A DNA stretch of 64,000 bases from Anabaena azotica FACHB-119. Lineage in GTDB: Bacteria > Cyanobacteriota > Cyanobacteriia > Cyanobacteriales > Nostocaceae. How positions within the stretch are numbered: the stretch's first letter is position 1; the number at the start of each line of letters is the position of its first letter. Below, piece by piece: positions 44,249 to 53,829 of the stretch. The stretch covers positions 21,504 through 85,503 of the forward strand of contig NZ_JACJSG010000040.1 in the NCBI RefSeq assembly GCF_014697625.1. Reading direction: 5' to 3'. The notes beneath the pieces were generated by a model. That model searched no databases, was not told the DNA's origin, and saw nothing but the letters and a program-made list of their open reading frames with translations. The position numbers and the translations under genes are program-made.

Positions 44249-45184
44249 TTATTTTGGCTTGATGGGGGACTCAAATTTTAGTTCGATATTACCTGGGGTA
44301 ACGAGTTCTTCTGGCTGAATTTTGATGGCTACTAATTTTCCCTTGTCTCGCAATATCCGGTTAGAGTTACTGACTGTCAGTTCTTCTTGGTCATTAGTGG
44401 GAGTGACGAAATCTATTCCCTTTAATTTGTCAAGTAGTTCGTAAATTTCTGAAACATAGACATGGCGACCGAAAGGCCAGCCAAGGCTTTCTGCACCACC
44501 AGTCAGGGGATGAAGAAATTTCCGCGCGGTAGCGATCGCTTTATCTCTCACATCGGCTTCCTTAACATCACGCTTGAGATGCAGTGTCATCCGCACTCCG
44601 ACTTCGACGTAACGGGGAGCAACTACGTTGACTTTTGTAGTTAACAACCTTCGGGGTTCGAGATATTTAATTACTGTCTTAATGAGGTCTTCCATTGACA
44701 CAGGTTTTAAAGTTTCTCCAGGGGGGTGAGGAACAATCACAATACTGATCTGCCCTGGTCTTTCTTCTGGCTGTAATGGATTTTCTGAGACTAAGTTGCG
44801 TCGGGGAATGCAGCGAACACGAGCGATTTGGGGAGATGCTGCCAAAGTCAGATTTTCAAAGTCTTGGCAAGTTACAGCACGTTCTGATTTCCGCAGCTTG
44901 AGAACAGTTTCGCGGATTTCTTCATTCAGAGTTTTCTGGGGTGAAGGTTGCCAATCTGGCCCATTCAGCAGTTTCAAAAAGGCGTATTGATTAGTATCTG
45001 TCACCCGATTGAGCCGATAAATTAGCATTTCGCTCAGGTAGGCAAAAAGTTCAATCAGGGTGATACCTGGGTCAGAGGGGTTATAATTTGTCCAATCCGG
45101 TGCATAGCTAGGAATTAAGCTCAGAGCCTCTTGCACCAAATCGTCGTAAGTGCGATCGTCTAGGTTAGGTAATTCTATAGGCAT
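44249..45184 (-). CDS. Baseplate J/gp6-type wedge protein, smaller paralogue
   Basis: A 311-residue baseplate-J-like protein: YDDLVQEALSLIPSYAPDWT and NPSDPGITLIELFAYLSEML at the N-terminus, then RAVTCQDFENLTLAASPQIARVR and FLHPLTGGAESLGWPFGR, which is also present in the larger neighbouring paralogue as FLHPLTGGLDEKGWDFGR. The pair corresponds to Afp11/Afp12-type wedge subunits. The gap to the larger gene is 12 bp. Confidence 0.88.
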   Translation of the reverse strand: MPIELPNLDDRTYDDLVQEALSLIPSYAPDWTNYNPSDPGITLIELFAYLSEMLIYRLNRVTDTNQYAFLKLLNGPDWQPSPQKTLNEEIRETVLKLRKSERAVTCQDFENLTLAASPQIARVRCIPRRNLVSENPLQPEERPGQISIVIVPHPPGETLKPVSMEDLIKTVIKYLEPRRLLTTKVNVVAPRYVEVGVRMTLHLKRDVKEADVRDKAIATARKFLHPLTGGAESLGWPFGRHVYVSEIYELLDKLKGIDFVTPTNDQEELTVSNSNRILRDKGKLVAIKIQPEELVTPGNIELKFESPIKPK

Positions 45185-45196
45185 CTGCTGGCCTCC

Positions 45197-48100
45197 TCAA
45201 GATTCAAATACCAAATTGATGTTATGCTTGCCGGAATAAACCAGGAAGCGACCTGTATTTCTAGTTCCAGGTAAATCTTCACTATCCTTGACCTCTACCT
45301 CTAGACGGCGGATGTAGTCAACACCAGGGATAGCTGCCAATAAAGTGTAAAAATCTGATTTATGCGGTTCGCGTCCAAAGTCCCAACCCTTTTCATCTAA
45401 CCCACCTGTAAGGGGATGTAGGAAACGGGTCAAGGTTTGATTGATCACACCCTTCACCTTGCTTACTTCTGCTAAAGAAACCAAGGCAATGTCTACAGTG
45501 ATACTGACTCTCACATACAAAGGCCCAACTACGGCAATATTGGCAGTAGCGATCGCATAGTTCTTCAGGTATTCTTGTACCCGATTGAGCAGTTCTATAC
45601 TAGGCGATGGTTTAATATCGGTGCTACGGGGTACGATAATGATGCTAACTGCTCCCCGGACAATCGGTTTGAGATCCAATGGGTCATCAACCAAATTTCG
45701 CAAGGGAACGCATTTCGCCCTTGCTACTTCTGGCGAAGCCAACATCGCTAGGTCTTCGTAGTCTTCCAAGGTCACAGCGCGATCGCCATGACGAATGCTG
45801 CGGGGTAGGCGTTCTTTGAGGTTATCGATGCTCTCGGCTTCAGCCCCTCCCTTGGCTACATCATAGTTGGTAACACGATCAATATAGGGAACGGTGGTCT
45901 TGAGTTGGATAATAGTCTGCGGTTGACAATTACCTGTCGCCCCACCGCCAATTTGATAACGAGCCATCCGCAAGTTACCTTGTCCTACTGGGGGAATGAG
46001 TCCGTTGATACCATTGCCAAAAGTAATTTCCCCGGTGAGATGGTTGAGGATATAATGTCTGTCCCTGGGTTTGGAAGCATAAAAATCCCTGACTTGTTGC
46101 CAATTTACCCAAATTTCGCTACTCTTGGCAATTTCGGTGATTGCGTCTTCTTCTACTAGTTGCGCTTGTTCTTGGGTGGAAGGTTTTTCTGGTTCTCTCA
46201 CCTCTAATTGCTGATTGGCGAGAATGGGGAATCGAGCAGTGCGGAAAATTTGAGTTTCGCTACCATTACTCGAACCGAAAACTTCGTTGATGATTGTCAC
46301 ACTTTGAGTTGCCCAGGTAGTATTGAGTGCTACCCATTGGATTCGCGGTTCCCGGAGGAAGTCACCTACTACTTGCACCCTTAGCCAGTAACTAGTCGGC
46401 TGCTCAAACTCTGCTTTGGGTTGCCAATCCATTGGCATTAAAAATTGTATCAATCCAGAACGAGTGAAGTTTTCTGTGCCATCCTCAACGTTAAATTTTG
46501 CCCAATCTTGACCGTTCCAATATTCCCAAGACAATTGAACTTGTTTCGGTGCTGGCAGTTGTTGCCCGACAAAAGTCTCTACAATGGTGCTGTAAATCAG
46601 ATTGGGATTTTGAGGACTAGCTAGATGCAAATAAGCGCGATCGCCGACGCTGGTCGTTCCACCCTCGCTCTGCTGAGTGACAATCGTGGGAATGGTAACT
46701 CCCACTTCTAAACGGCTCGTTTCGTAACCATTTATCACAATTAAGTTAGGTACATTTGTTACCCAACTGTTACCCACCACCTGCACTCGCCAAGTGACTG
46801 AATCTGGAGTATTATTCGTCACCCATATTTGATGTTTAGCAATTTGCCCAGTTGTCCCAACCTGACGACTATAAATAGGGTCGAGAGGTAGGAATTTTTC
46901 CCCATACTGCAAATCTGCCAAGCGGACAAAAAGGCTGAAACGGCGGTTGGCAGAATTATTACTATTTTGGGGTAGGTTAAAACCAAAATAGAGCGTGGGT
47001 TTTGTCTGTTTTGGGGCTTGGAAGGGAGAGAAAGCTACATTTAAGCAATTTTTCCAGGTGAAGTTGTTGTATGTTTGACAGGCAGACAACGGTTGGTTAG
47101 CAACATCATAGGTATAACTCAGCTTTAAAGACTTGACCAAGGGTGGTAATACAGCAGTATTATTGACAAGCCATACTCCTGTTCCCGCAGGATAAGGATT
47201 TTGCAGGGCTGTTGTTAGGGTTAGACTATTGCTAGCTATATCAACAGATTGGATGATTCTGTTGTCTGGATTGTTACCGCCTGAAGCAATTTGAATAGAA
47301 TCGCCTGGCATAAATCCTCTGACACTGTTAACTGTCAGTCTTCCTCGATTGTCATTAGTATTCTGGCTGGTTTGGCTAAGGCTGGTAAAGGTAACAGTTT
47401 GATTAGACCCAGTTCCTAACGCCCCATAGTTACCCCGAATAATTCTGATACGTAGCCAATAATTGCTTTTGCCATTTTCTTCCCGTAAACCCATTTTGTT
47501 AGGCAAGTTGAAAGTTACTGTGCCACTTTGGCTAAATTTAGCTATGAGTATATCGGCGCTCACCTCTAATGGTTGCCACAGAGTACCATTCCAAGCTTCC
47601 CAAGCCAAAGTAACATTACTGCCATTGACAGGAACAGTTTCATTCAAGGTGATGTGCATGGTAACTCTAGCTCCTGCTTGAGAAAAAACTTCCTGACTAG
47701 CGAGGTAGAGAGTATCATTGAGGCGGGGGTTTTCCCCAAAGGCAGAGAAATCTTTGGTGAGGTCGAGGGGTAGGCTGTTGCTAAAAGCTAGGTCAGGCAA
47801 TAAATTTTCCCGCCGCACCTGAACATTAGCTTTGATATCGGTAATAGATGGTAAGGTTGAGCCTGATGGCAAAGCTTGGTCTAGCTGTACCTTCAGCCAA
47901 GCAGATGTGATACCATTGAGCGATCGCTTGCTGGGTAGAGGAAAATCCCCAATAGTGACTTGCCACACCTGCCCAGTTGGGGAAGAAATCAGTGATGAGC
48001 TAATCATGTTGTTCTCAATCTTCGCCCAATCTTGACCATTCCCATAAGACCAAATCAGGCGAAGTGCGGCTAACTTGGCAATTTCAGGGGATTGAATAGT

Positions 48101-48688
48101 TAAGGTGACTTTTTTGGTGACTGGGAGGGTAAACAAATCCTCACAAGCTAGATAAAAACTATGTTCAATAGGGCGATCGCCACGAAACACAAACCCTATT
48201 GTGGCATGATTCGGAGTTAACCAATTACGGCGATCGCTCCAGGTATCCTGTTGCGGAGCAACCACAAACAATGATGCTAACTCCCCTGCTGTCACCACTA
48301 ATTCCCGCTCAGTCTCAAAAATTACTGGGTCTTGCTCTCCTTTGTTCGGTGGTTTAGCGACCTGAGTTCCCGCCTGGACTATCGCATCAGTCAAACTACC
48401 CTTGGTTAAAAAGAAAGTCAAAGGCACTCTTGCAGGTTGGGGTGGTAACTGCGAAGCACCCAACAACTTAAGAAAGGCCAGCAAGTTTTTTTCAGGAGCC
48501 TTGTTCAAGCGTTGAATGATAATTTCCGCATAACGGGCGAAAATACTAATCAGAGCCTTATTCATCCCTGTTTCCGACCCAGAGATGCTAGTTGTATAAT
48601 CCTTTAAATATGTTTTCAGTAATAATTGCACTTGTTGGGCAATATCTGCGGCTGTGCGTTCATCAATTTTGGGAGCCGGTTCCATCAT
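45197..48688 (-). CDS. Large baseplate J-like wedge protein
   Basis: A 1,163-residue protein. The C-terminal 300 residues carry the baseplate-J core: AKGGAEAESIDNLKERLPRS, HGDRAVTLEDYEDLAMLASP and FLHPLTGGLDEKGWDFGR. The N-terminal part has KNLLAFLKLLGASQLPPQPA and several beta-sandwich-like segments with repeated WEYWNGQDWAKF / WEAWNGTLWQPL motifs. The large size is typical for eCIS baseplate components. Its start overlaps the gp25 stop by 1 nt. Confidence 0.9.
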   Translation of the reverse strand: MMEPAPKIDERTAADIAQQVQLLLKTYLKDYTTSISGSETGMNKALISIFARYAEIIIQRLNKAPEKNLLAFLKLLGASQLPPQPARVPLTFFLTKGSLTDAIVQAGTQVAKPPNKGEQDPVIFETERELVVTAGELASLFVVAPQQDTWSDRRNWLTPNHATIGFVFRGDRPIEHSFYLACEDLFTLPVTKKVTLTIQSPEIAKLAALRLIWSYGNGQDWAKIENNMISSSLISSPTGQVWQVTIGDFPLPSKRSLNGITSAWLKVQLDQALPSGSTLPSITDIKANVQVRRENLLPDLAFSNSLPLDLTKDFSAFGENPRLNDTLYLASQEVFSQAGARVTMHITLNETVPVNGSNVTLAWEAWNGTLWQPLEVSADILIAKFSQSGTVTFNLPNKMGLREENGKSNYWLRIRIIRGNYGALGTGSNQTVTFTSLSQTSQNTNDNRGRLTVNSVRGFMPGDSIQIASGGNNPDNRIIQSVDIASNSLTLTTALQNPYPAGTGVWLVNNTAVLPPLVKSLKLSYTYDVANQPLSACQTYNNFTWKNCLNVAFSPFQAPKQTKPTLYFGFNLPQNSNNSANRRFSLFVRLADLQYGEKFLPLDPIYSRQVGTTGQIAKHQIWVTNNTPDSVTWRVQVVGNSWVTNVPNLIVINGYETSRLEVGVTIPTIVTQQSEGGTTSVGDRAYLHLASPQNPNLIYSTIVETFVGQQLPAPKQVQLSWEYWNGQDWAKFNVEDGTENFTRSGLIQFLMPMDWQPKAEFEQPTSYWLRVQVVGDFLREPRIQWVALNTTWATQSVTIINEVFGSSNGSETQIFRTARFPILANQQLEVREPEKPSTQEQAQLVEEDAITEIAKSSEIWVNWQQVRDFYASKPRDRHYILNHLTGEITFGNGINGLIPPVGQGNLRMARYQIGGGATGNCQPQTIIQLKTTVPYIDRVTNYDVAKGGAEAESIDNLKERLPRSIRHGDRAVTLEDYEDLAMLASPEVARAKCVPLRNLVDDPLDLKPIVRGAVSIIIVPRSTDIKPSPSIELLNRVQEYLKNYAIATANIAVVGPLYVRVSITVDIALVSLAEVSKVKGVINQTLTRFLHPLTGGLDEKGWDFGREPHKSDFYTLLAAIPGVDYIRRLEVEVKDSEDLPGTRNTGRFLVYSGKHNINLVFES

Positions 48689-49128
48689 TACCCTGGACTC
48701 CTTTCTAAATAAAAGGGATAGACCAAATTAAAAATATTATTAGTTGCCCTAACTTGATATTTAATATTAATCATCAATACATAGCCATTGGATACAGGTT
48801 GGAATTCTTGCTTTCCATCAGCAGTATTCGCAAAATTGCCACTAGTAACTTCCACAGCCAACACATCAATTCGTGGTTCTAGCTTCAGCAAAGCTTCTTG
48901 CACAGCTTGGGAGATTTTTCCCGCAGTCCCAGCCGAATTAATATCAAATACCAAGTCATAGATCCCACAGCCAAAGTCAGGACGCATGACTCTTTCACCC
49001 TGTGCTGTACCCAAAATAATCAAAATTGATTGGCGAACGCTTTCTTCATACTCAGCAGCTTGCAAATTTCCCCCAGCATTGAGGCTGACCGGAAACCCTA
49101 CACCACAACCTAAGAAAAGTCTCGACAT
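48688..49128 (-). CDS. gp25/GPW-type baseplate wedge protein (Afp9-like)
   Basis: A 146-residue gp25-family protein: GVGFPVSLNAGGNLQAAEYE, then VRQSILIILGTAQGERVMRP and DFGCGIYDLVFD, the diagnostic family stretch. gp25 is a conserved wedge protein that helps initiate sheath assembly. It overlaps the next gene by 1 nt and follows the PAAR-like gene. Confidence 0.93.
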   Translation of the reverse strand: MSRLFLGCGVGFPVSLNAGGNLQAAEYEESVRQSILIILGTAQGERVMRPDFGCGIYDLVFDINSAGTAGKISQAVQEALLKLEPRIDVLAVEVTSGNFANTADGKQEFQPVSNGYVLMINIKYQVRATNNIFNLVYPFYLERSPG

Positions 49129-49141
49129 CCTACCCTCCTAT

Positions 49142-49540
49142 TCACCCAATAAACACCGTACCCACAGCCACAACCTTCCCCACAGGTAAATCTGCTGGGT
49201 CGTTACAAGTTTGTGCAATATCTCCATTACGGGCGGCCATTTTGCCGTTAATTTTCACCGTCGGACTGCCCATTTTAATAGTGGCCTGATTAGTTGGCGG
49301 CTTCTGGAAAGAAGTACCGGGTGGTGTAGGGCTGTGGGCTGGTGTATTGTCTGCTTTACTATCCACCGTAGCGGCTGGCCTTCCCATAATGTTGACATTG
49401 TTACTAAGATTGCTGTTAATTACACCTGTAAAGGGATGAGGTAGAGGTGTAGGAACTGTACCCGTTGGCGATGGCACCATCACAATGTGGGTATCAATGG
49501 CGATAATTTGGTCGCTTTTTTTTGCTGCTGGTTGTCCCAT
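49142..49540 (-). CDS. PAAR-like spike tip protein (Afp10-like)
   Basis: A 132-residue protein starting MGQPAAKKSDQIIAIDTHIV; a start 54 nt upstream is possible. It contains repeated short beta motifs (HPFTGVIN, VNIMGRPAATVDSKADNTP, IKMGSPTVKINGKMAARNGD) of the PAAR/DUF4150-like fold that caps the spike. Position between the gpV spike and gp25 genes matches other eCIS loci. The metal-binding pattern of true PAAR proteins is only partly visible (His, Cys). Confidence 0.82.
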   Translation of the reverse strand: MGQPAAKKSDQIIAIDTHIVMVPSPTGTVPTPLPHPFTGVINSNLSNNVNIMGRPAATVDSKADNTPAHSPTPPGTSFQKPPTNQATIKMGSPTVKINGKMAARNGDIAQTCNDPADLPVGKVVAVGTVFIG

Positions 49541-49630
49541 GTCGAGTTTCAATTTAAGACTAAAAAGCTGATTATTTCTTAGTAGGGTGGACATTGCTTA
49601 CCATCTGCTGATGACAATGATGCCAGGAAA

Positions 49631-50302
49631 TTAATTAAGATTTATCGTTGCTCCTTTAATGTTCATTGTGCCATTTGCTTTGATATCCATCGTGGATTTC
49701 GCTTGTATTTCTACACCTGCATCGGCGGCAATTTTAGTATCAGCAGATGACTTAATTTCTATTTTTTGCGCTTCTAATTTAATAGTGCCTTGGCTAGCTT
49801 TCAGGTTAATATCTTTATCGCTGGTGATAGTAATAGCATTATTAGCTGTATCAACAATTAAGCTATTTTTGCCACTATTGTCGATAATTTCAATTTTTTC
49901 TTGACCATTTTCGTCATTCAAGCAAATAAGATGACCGCTACGAGATTTAATCATCCGCAGATTATTTTTACCATCGTCGTTGTTGGTGGGGGGTGAGTCT
50001 TTGCCATTCCATAAAGCACCGATGACATAGGGAAATCTCATATCACCATGTTCAAATACTACTAGGACTTCATCATCTACTTCTGGGAGAAAATATATAC
50101 CCCTATCCTTACCCGCCATCGGACTAGCAATTCTTGCCCAGAAGCTTTCATCTTGATCACTCAGCCAAGGAAACTTAACTTTTACCCGTGCCAAATTATC
50201 AGGGTCTTGATTGTTAGTCACAATTCCAATTACTACCCCGTAAATTTTTTGTAAATTAGCTGTTTTTTCGGGCGCATCAACCAGTAAGTTCCAAAAGTTC
50301 AT
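49631..50302 (-). CDS. Spike protein, gpV/gp5 OB-fold part (C-terminal half of VgrG-type spike)
   Basis: A 223-residue protein: YGVVIGIVTNNQDPDNLARV and KVKFPWLSDQDESFWARIAS, then YFLPEVDDEVLVVFEHGDMR and PYVIGALWNGKD, the OB-fold core of phage baseplate V/VgrG proteins, followed by a beta-helix tail rich in IKA, IEIK and MDIK repeats (residues about 140-223). In the Afp system this region is fused to the gp27-like part; here it is a separate gene. The gpD-like gene lies upstream across a 385-bp gap. Confidence 0.9.
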   Translation of the reverse strand: MNFWNLLVDAPEKTANLQKIYGVVIGIVTNNQDPDNLARVKVKFPWLSDQDESFWARIASPMAGKDRGIYFLPEVDDEVLVVFEHGDMRFPYVIGALWNGKDSPPTNNDDGKNNLRMIKSRSGHLICLNDENGQEKIEIIDNSGKNSLIVDTANNAITITSDKDINLKASQGTIKLEAQKIEIKSSADTKIAADAGVEIQAKSTMDIKANGTMNIKGATINLN

Positions 50303-50326
50303 AGTTTTTAGTTTTTAGTTATTAGT

Positions 50327-50421
50327 AACTGTAGGGTGCGTCAGCCCCAATAATTTCGTACAGATTCAAGGATTTTCCACATCTGATGCACCCTACCCCA
50401 AGTGCCAGTTGCGTAAGTCCT
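50327..50421. repeat. MITE-like repeat in the split-spike gap
   Basis: A partial copy of the AGGACTTACGCAA family: core CTGTAGGGTGCGTCAGCCCC to ATCTGATGCACCCTACCCCA, right end TTGCGTAAGTCCT present, left end missing. It lies in the 385-bp non-coding gap between the gpD-like and gpV-like genes. The remainder of the gap (50422-50687) holds only short TAACCTGT-type repeats. Confidence 0.75.
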
Positions 50422-50687
50422 GATTAACTGAAATCTTGCACCATCTCAATAACTACTACGATATAATTAGCTTTTCAGTCCGTTATTTTGCCAATAAGAA
50501 GCTGGTGCAAGATATAAGCCTCCCACGGGCGCGATGAACGCTCTTGCAAAATATGAAAGAAACACAACTATTCCCTATTTTCTTGTTTCTGTAACCTGTC
50601 ACCTGTAACCTGTAATCTGTGTTTCTTTAGGAGTTAATCAACAATCCACAGTTATTTTTCTTGACTCCCGGATCTGCCTCATCCCCT

Positions 50688-51758
50688 TCAAATAGCATTT
50701 CTCCTTACCTGAAAATGGCTGTAGTAACCCCTATTAGATTTGTAACGGTGAGTCACAGCAGTGAGGTAATACAAACCACTAAACCGCTTTCCTAATCCTG
50801 TTAATTCGATGACTTTACCTGGTTGTAAATCTGTCCGTCCCCTGGACATTCCTTCCCCCACAATTAGTTCTAATACTTGTTGATTCAACTTGGCTTTGGC
50901 TAGCTGGTCTGCTTCGGCTTGGGTCATGATTGGGTGATCTATAATCAAAGCGATCGCCTCTCCAAAGGTGGTTGTTACTAAGCTTGCACCGCTTTGTTCT
51001 CCTCCCATTAAGGAAATTTCATGACCAATTCTTGCTTGTCCCACCACAGTTTGTTTATCTTTGGGATTCCAGCCTTGCAGGGTGACTTGACTTATTTGGT
51101 GCATTGGCGAAAGACGCGGATAAAATTCCAGTAGGTCTTGTTCTAAACTCAGGGTCATAATTTTGCTGTTAGCATTGGCTACTGGTTGAAAAAATAAGGT
51201 TTTATCTTCCACATACAGGTCATATTCAATTAATCTGGCGCGTTGGGTCAAAAACTCTAGGTCAGTTTGATTAGCCTGGACAATGTAGTCATGCACTACC
51301 AGAGAGTCTTTGACTTGGGGAGTTAATCCTGCGGCTTGGGCTATTTGAACGGCAATATCGCTATCTTTTTGTTGAATAAAGGTGCGAGTTTGGCGATCGC
51401 GCAGCAAACGATGCCGCAAATCATAACCCCGGATAGTTAAACTAGGAGCGCGGTTAGCCACAAATTCCGGTTCTAAACTCATGATTTCACCGCTCATGAC
51501 TGTTGCTAAGTCATTGGCATAGCCCATCCTAATTTCTATTTGGTTGCCAATTGCCCACAGTTGATCATCCATCCAAGTAACTTGTGTTGCACGACTAACT
51601 GAACCTGTAATTTCCAAAGTCAACATACTTGGTAGGTGTAAGTCTTGTTCCACAGTCACATTAATTACATGAGCATCCTGTTCTACAGAAAGGAGCTTTT
51701 GATTAATCAAAATGTCAAAATCTGCTACTAGCGGACTGCTAGGTTGAGGGACAGGCAT
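50688..51758 (-). CDS. Spike hub protein, gpD/gp27-like (N-terminal half of VgrG-type spike)
   Basis: A 356-residue protein of the phage late-control gpD family: FDILINQKLLSVEQDAHVIN, IRMGYANDLATVMSGEIMSL, IRGYDLRHRLLRDRQTRTFI and RARLIEYDLYVEDKTLFFQ. This forms the hub ring above the spike. It is normally fused to the gpV part in Afp8-type proteins. A MITE lies immediately upstream (51819-51939). Confidence 0.9.
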   Translation of the reverse strand: MPVPQPSSPLVADFDILINQKLLSVEQDAHVINVTVEQDLHLPSMLTLEITGSVSRATQVTWMDDQLWAIGNQIEIRMGYANDLATVMSGEIMSLEPEFVANRAPSLTIRGYDLRHRLLRDRQTRTFIQQKDSDIAVQIAQAAGLTPQVKDSLVVHDYIVQANQTDLEFLTQRARLIEYDLYVEDKTLFFQPVANANSKIMTLSLEQDLLEFYPRLSPMHQISQVTLQGWNPKDKQTVVGQARIGHEISLMGGEQSGASLVTTTFGEAIALIIDHPIMTQAEADQLAKAKLNQQVLELIVGEGMSRGRTDLQPGKVIELTGLGKRFSGLYYLTAVTHRYKSNRGYYSHFQVRRNAI

Positions 51759-51818
51759 ATTGATGAGGATGGGGAAGAGTGAAGTGTTTGCTGATTTCCT
51801 AGTTCTTTCAATCTAAAT

Positions 51819-51939
51819 AGGACTTACGCAAGTGTTATCAAACTAACTGTAGGGTGCGTCAGCCCCAATAATTTCGTATAGATTCAAGGATTTTCCACAT
51901 CTGACGCAGGCTACCCGAAGTGCCAGTTGCGTAAGTCCT
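51819..51939. mobile_element. 121-bp MITE with 13-bp perfect terminal inverted repeats
   Basis: Ends are AGGACTTACGCAA and TTGCGTAAGTCCT. The interior has inverted arms (CTGTAGGGTGCGTCAG... to ATCTGACGCAGGCTACCC). It is the best-preserved copy of the family also seen near 6.6, 50.4 and 57.8 kb. It has no coding capacity and lies between the LysM protein gene and the gpD-like gene. Confidence 0.85.
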
Positions 51940-51952
51940 GCCAAAATACGGA

Positions 51953-52657
51953 TCAGCGCAATTTGGGAATGGTGAGAGACCGACCAACCGATAGACGACG
52001 AGGGTCATCAATATTATTGGCTTGGGCAATGATGCGCCAGTTTTTGGGGTTACGGTAGACTTCGGCAGCTATACTGCTGAGACTATCGCCACCTTTAAGC
52101 ACACGGATGATTAATTGTGGATTTGTTCGCAGTTTATCTAATTTGGGGTCAAGAAACTCTTTAAAGGTGACTGATAAATTAGCCCGGACTGGTCTACCAT
52201 CTCTACTAAATTGGGTAAACCGTTGTGTCAGGCTGGTAATCACACCCAGAAAAGGAAAATCAGAATTAGCCGGAGCCTGTCCCCAAGATATTTCACATAC
52301 CCTTGGTTGGTCTTCATTGGGTTCGATCAGGGTGAGTGTGGCAATTTTATTAGTTTCTTCCCTTACATCCTTAATGATGATTGTTTTACTCACACGGTTG
52401 ATTGGGGAAGTAACATCAAAAAATAGTTCTAGGGTCAGTTGGCGACTGTCACCACCACCAAAAGAAATTACTGGCGCATTGCTCTTACTGTGAGTATTCG
52501 CACTACCTCCAGAGGTCTGAGGGGGACTCCAAGTTACTGACTTAGAGATGGTATAAGATTCTGGATTAAATAATACGAAAATCGGTAGCAGCTTTTCAAA
52601 GCGATCGCCCTTTTTCGCAAAGGGAGTAATCGTCAGTTTCTCTAGCTTGCTGATCAT
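51953..52657 (-). CDS. LysM-domain tail protein (Afp7-like)
   Basis: A 234-residue protein. The N-terminal part (FVLFNPESYTISKSVTWSPP) is the gp53-like/tail-hub region of eCIS Afp7-type proteins, and the C-terminal 50 residues form a LysM domain (IIRVLKGGDSLSSIAAEVYR, IIAQANNIDDPRRLSVGRSL). Role: connects tube end and spike. It overlaps the upstream gene by 4 nt (ATGA type), so translation is coupled. Confidence 0.9.
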   Translation of the reverse strand: MISKLEKLTITPFAKKGDRFEKLLPIFVLFNPESYTISKSVTWSPPQTSGGSANTHSKSNAPVISFGGGDSRQLTLELFFDVTSPINRVSKTIIIKDVREETNKIATLTLIEPNEDQPRVCEISWGQAPANSDFPFLGVITSLTQRFTQFSRDGRPVRANLSVTFKEFLDPKLDKLRTNPQLIIRVLKGGDSLSSIAAEVYRNPKNWRIIAQANNIDDPRRLSVGRSLTIPKLR

Positions 52658-53820
52658 CTGCCCATCCCTCCACGTTCACGCTCAACTACCAAACGCCGTA
52701 GTATAATACGGCTCACTTGTTCCGCAATTTCCCCCAGGTCAACATCAGTATTTGTGGCTGATGAGGTGGTTGGTGCTGTCGGGGTAGGTATTGCACTGAT
52801 GGTTTCGCTAGGTACAGATGCACCAGCATCTGTAGTTTGACGACTTACCAGCAGATTATTTTGATTGGGACTAATAGCTAGTGGCAAGTCTGACCGTTGT
52901 ATCAGAAAATTGCTTCGGTTGTCAACCAAATCTGTTGTTGCTTGTGTGCTGAGAGCCATCCTGATGACATCTGAATTAGCCTGGAGATGGGCTGTTGGCA
53001 ATACTCCTGTGGCATCCTGACTCCGACGCACCTGCAACTGTGACTGGTGATATTTACGTTGTAAGGTCACTCCAGTTTGGGGAGTGAGGGAATTGTTTGT
53101 CTGTGCTACCGCAGAATGATACGTTGGTGTGACAGTGTGAGAACTGTTTGCTTCACTGATTACTCCATCACTATCGTCACGCCACAACAACTCTGAACGC
53201 GGATATTTTCTGTGGATGGGAATGTCACTGGTTGAAGTCGTTGATGTAGAAGAAATAGCAGTGGCATTTGACTCGATGCGGGTAACTCGCAATAGACTAG
53301 ATTGTTCTCGCGTCTGGGTAGTTGTAGAATCAGCGATGGGGAAACTGCCTTCAGCGATCGCATTTACTGAATTACTCAAGTTGGTATGGCGACTAATTCG
53401 GTATGTCTCTTGCGGTGTGGCAGCATGGGCGTGATTGATGATTGGTGATGACGCAGATATATTTGGGGAAGAACTTTTCTCAAGTTCCCTGGTTCCTTGC
53501 TCCTGCCATCCAGACTCAGGCAAACGTTGCACCAGAGATATATTTGTTAATGGTTCACCCCCAGCAACAGATTCTGTACGCTGGAACCTTTTATATTGCC
53601 ATCGTTCCGCTTCTGGCTGCAATACCCCAGCCTTGTAGCGTGCCGTCAGTTGTTCTGGTATCGCGAGTCTTTGCAGCAGACGATTCGCTGTTGTATTTTG
53701 GCTGGTGTAGTGTCTGTGCAATTGTTGGGTATTGATCACACTGGGCAATACTACTAACTTAGTTTGTAACTTTGATAACAACTTATTGGCTGTGCTTGGT
53801 ACATCTTCCCTGGTGGTCAT
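52654..53820 (-). CDS. Injection-system protein of unknown function, Ser/Thr-rich
   Basis: A 388-residue protein that is mostly low complexity (Ser, Thr, Gln, Asn). It has several QR/RK segments (PIHRKYPRSELLWR, LQRKYHQSQLQVRR, LIQRSDLPL). The C-terminus (LGEIAEQVSRIILRRLVVER) is an amphipathic helix seen in small proteins of other injection-system loci. Its position before the LysM gene corresponds to Afp6-type genes, but I cannot assign a role. Coupled to the LysM gene by a 4-nt overlap. Confidence 0.6.
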   Translation of the reverse strand: MTTREDVPSTANKLLSKLQTKLVVLPSVINTQQLHRHYTSQNTTANRLLQRLAIPEQLTARYKAGVLQPEAERWQYKRFQRTESVAGGEPLTNISLVQRLPESGWQEQGTRELEKSSSPNISASSPIINHAHAATPQETYRISRHTNLSNSVNAIAEGSFPIADSTTTQTREQSSLLRVTRIESNATAISSTSTTSTSDIPIHRKYPRSELLWRDDSDGVISEANSSHTVTPTYHSAVAQTNNSLTPQTGVTLQRKYHQSQLQVRRSQDATGVLPTAHLQANSDVIRMALSTQATTDLVDNRSNFLIQRSDLPLAISPNQNNLLVSRQTTDAGASVPSETISAIPTPTAPTTSSATNTDVDLGEIAEQVSRIILRRLVVERERGGMGR

Positions 53821-53829
53821 CTTACTCCT

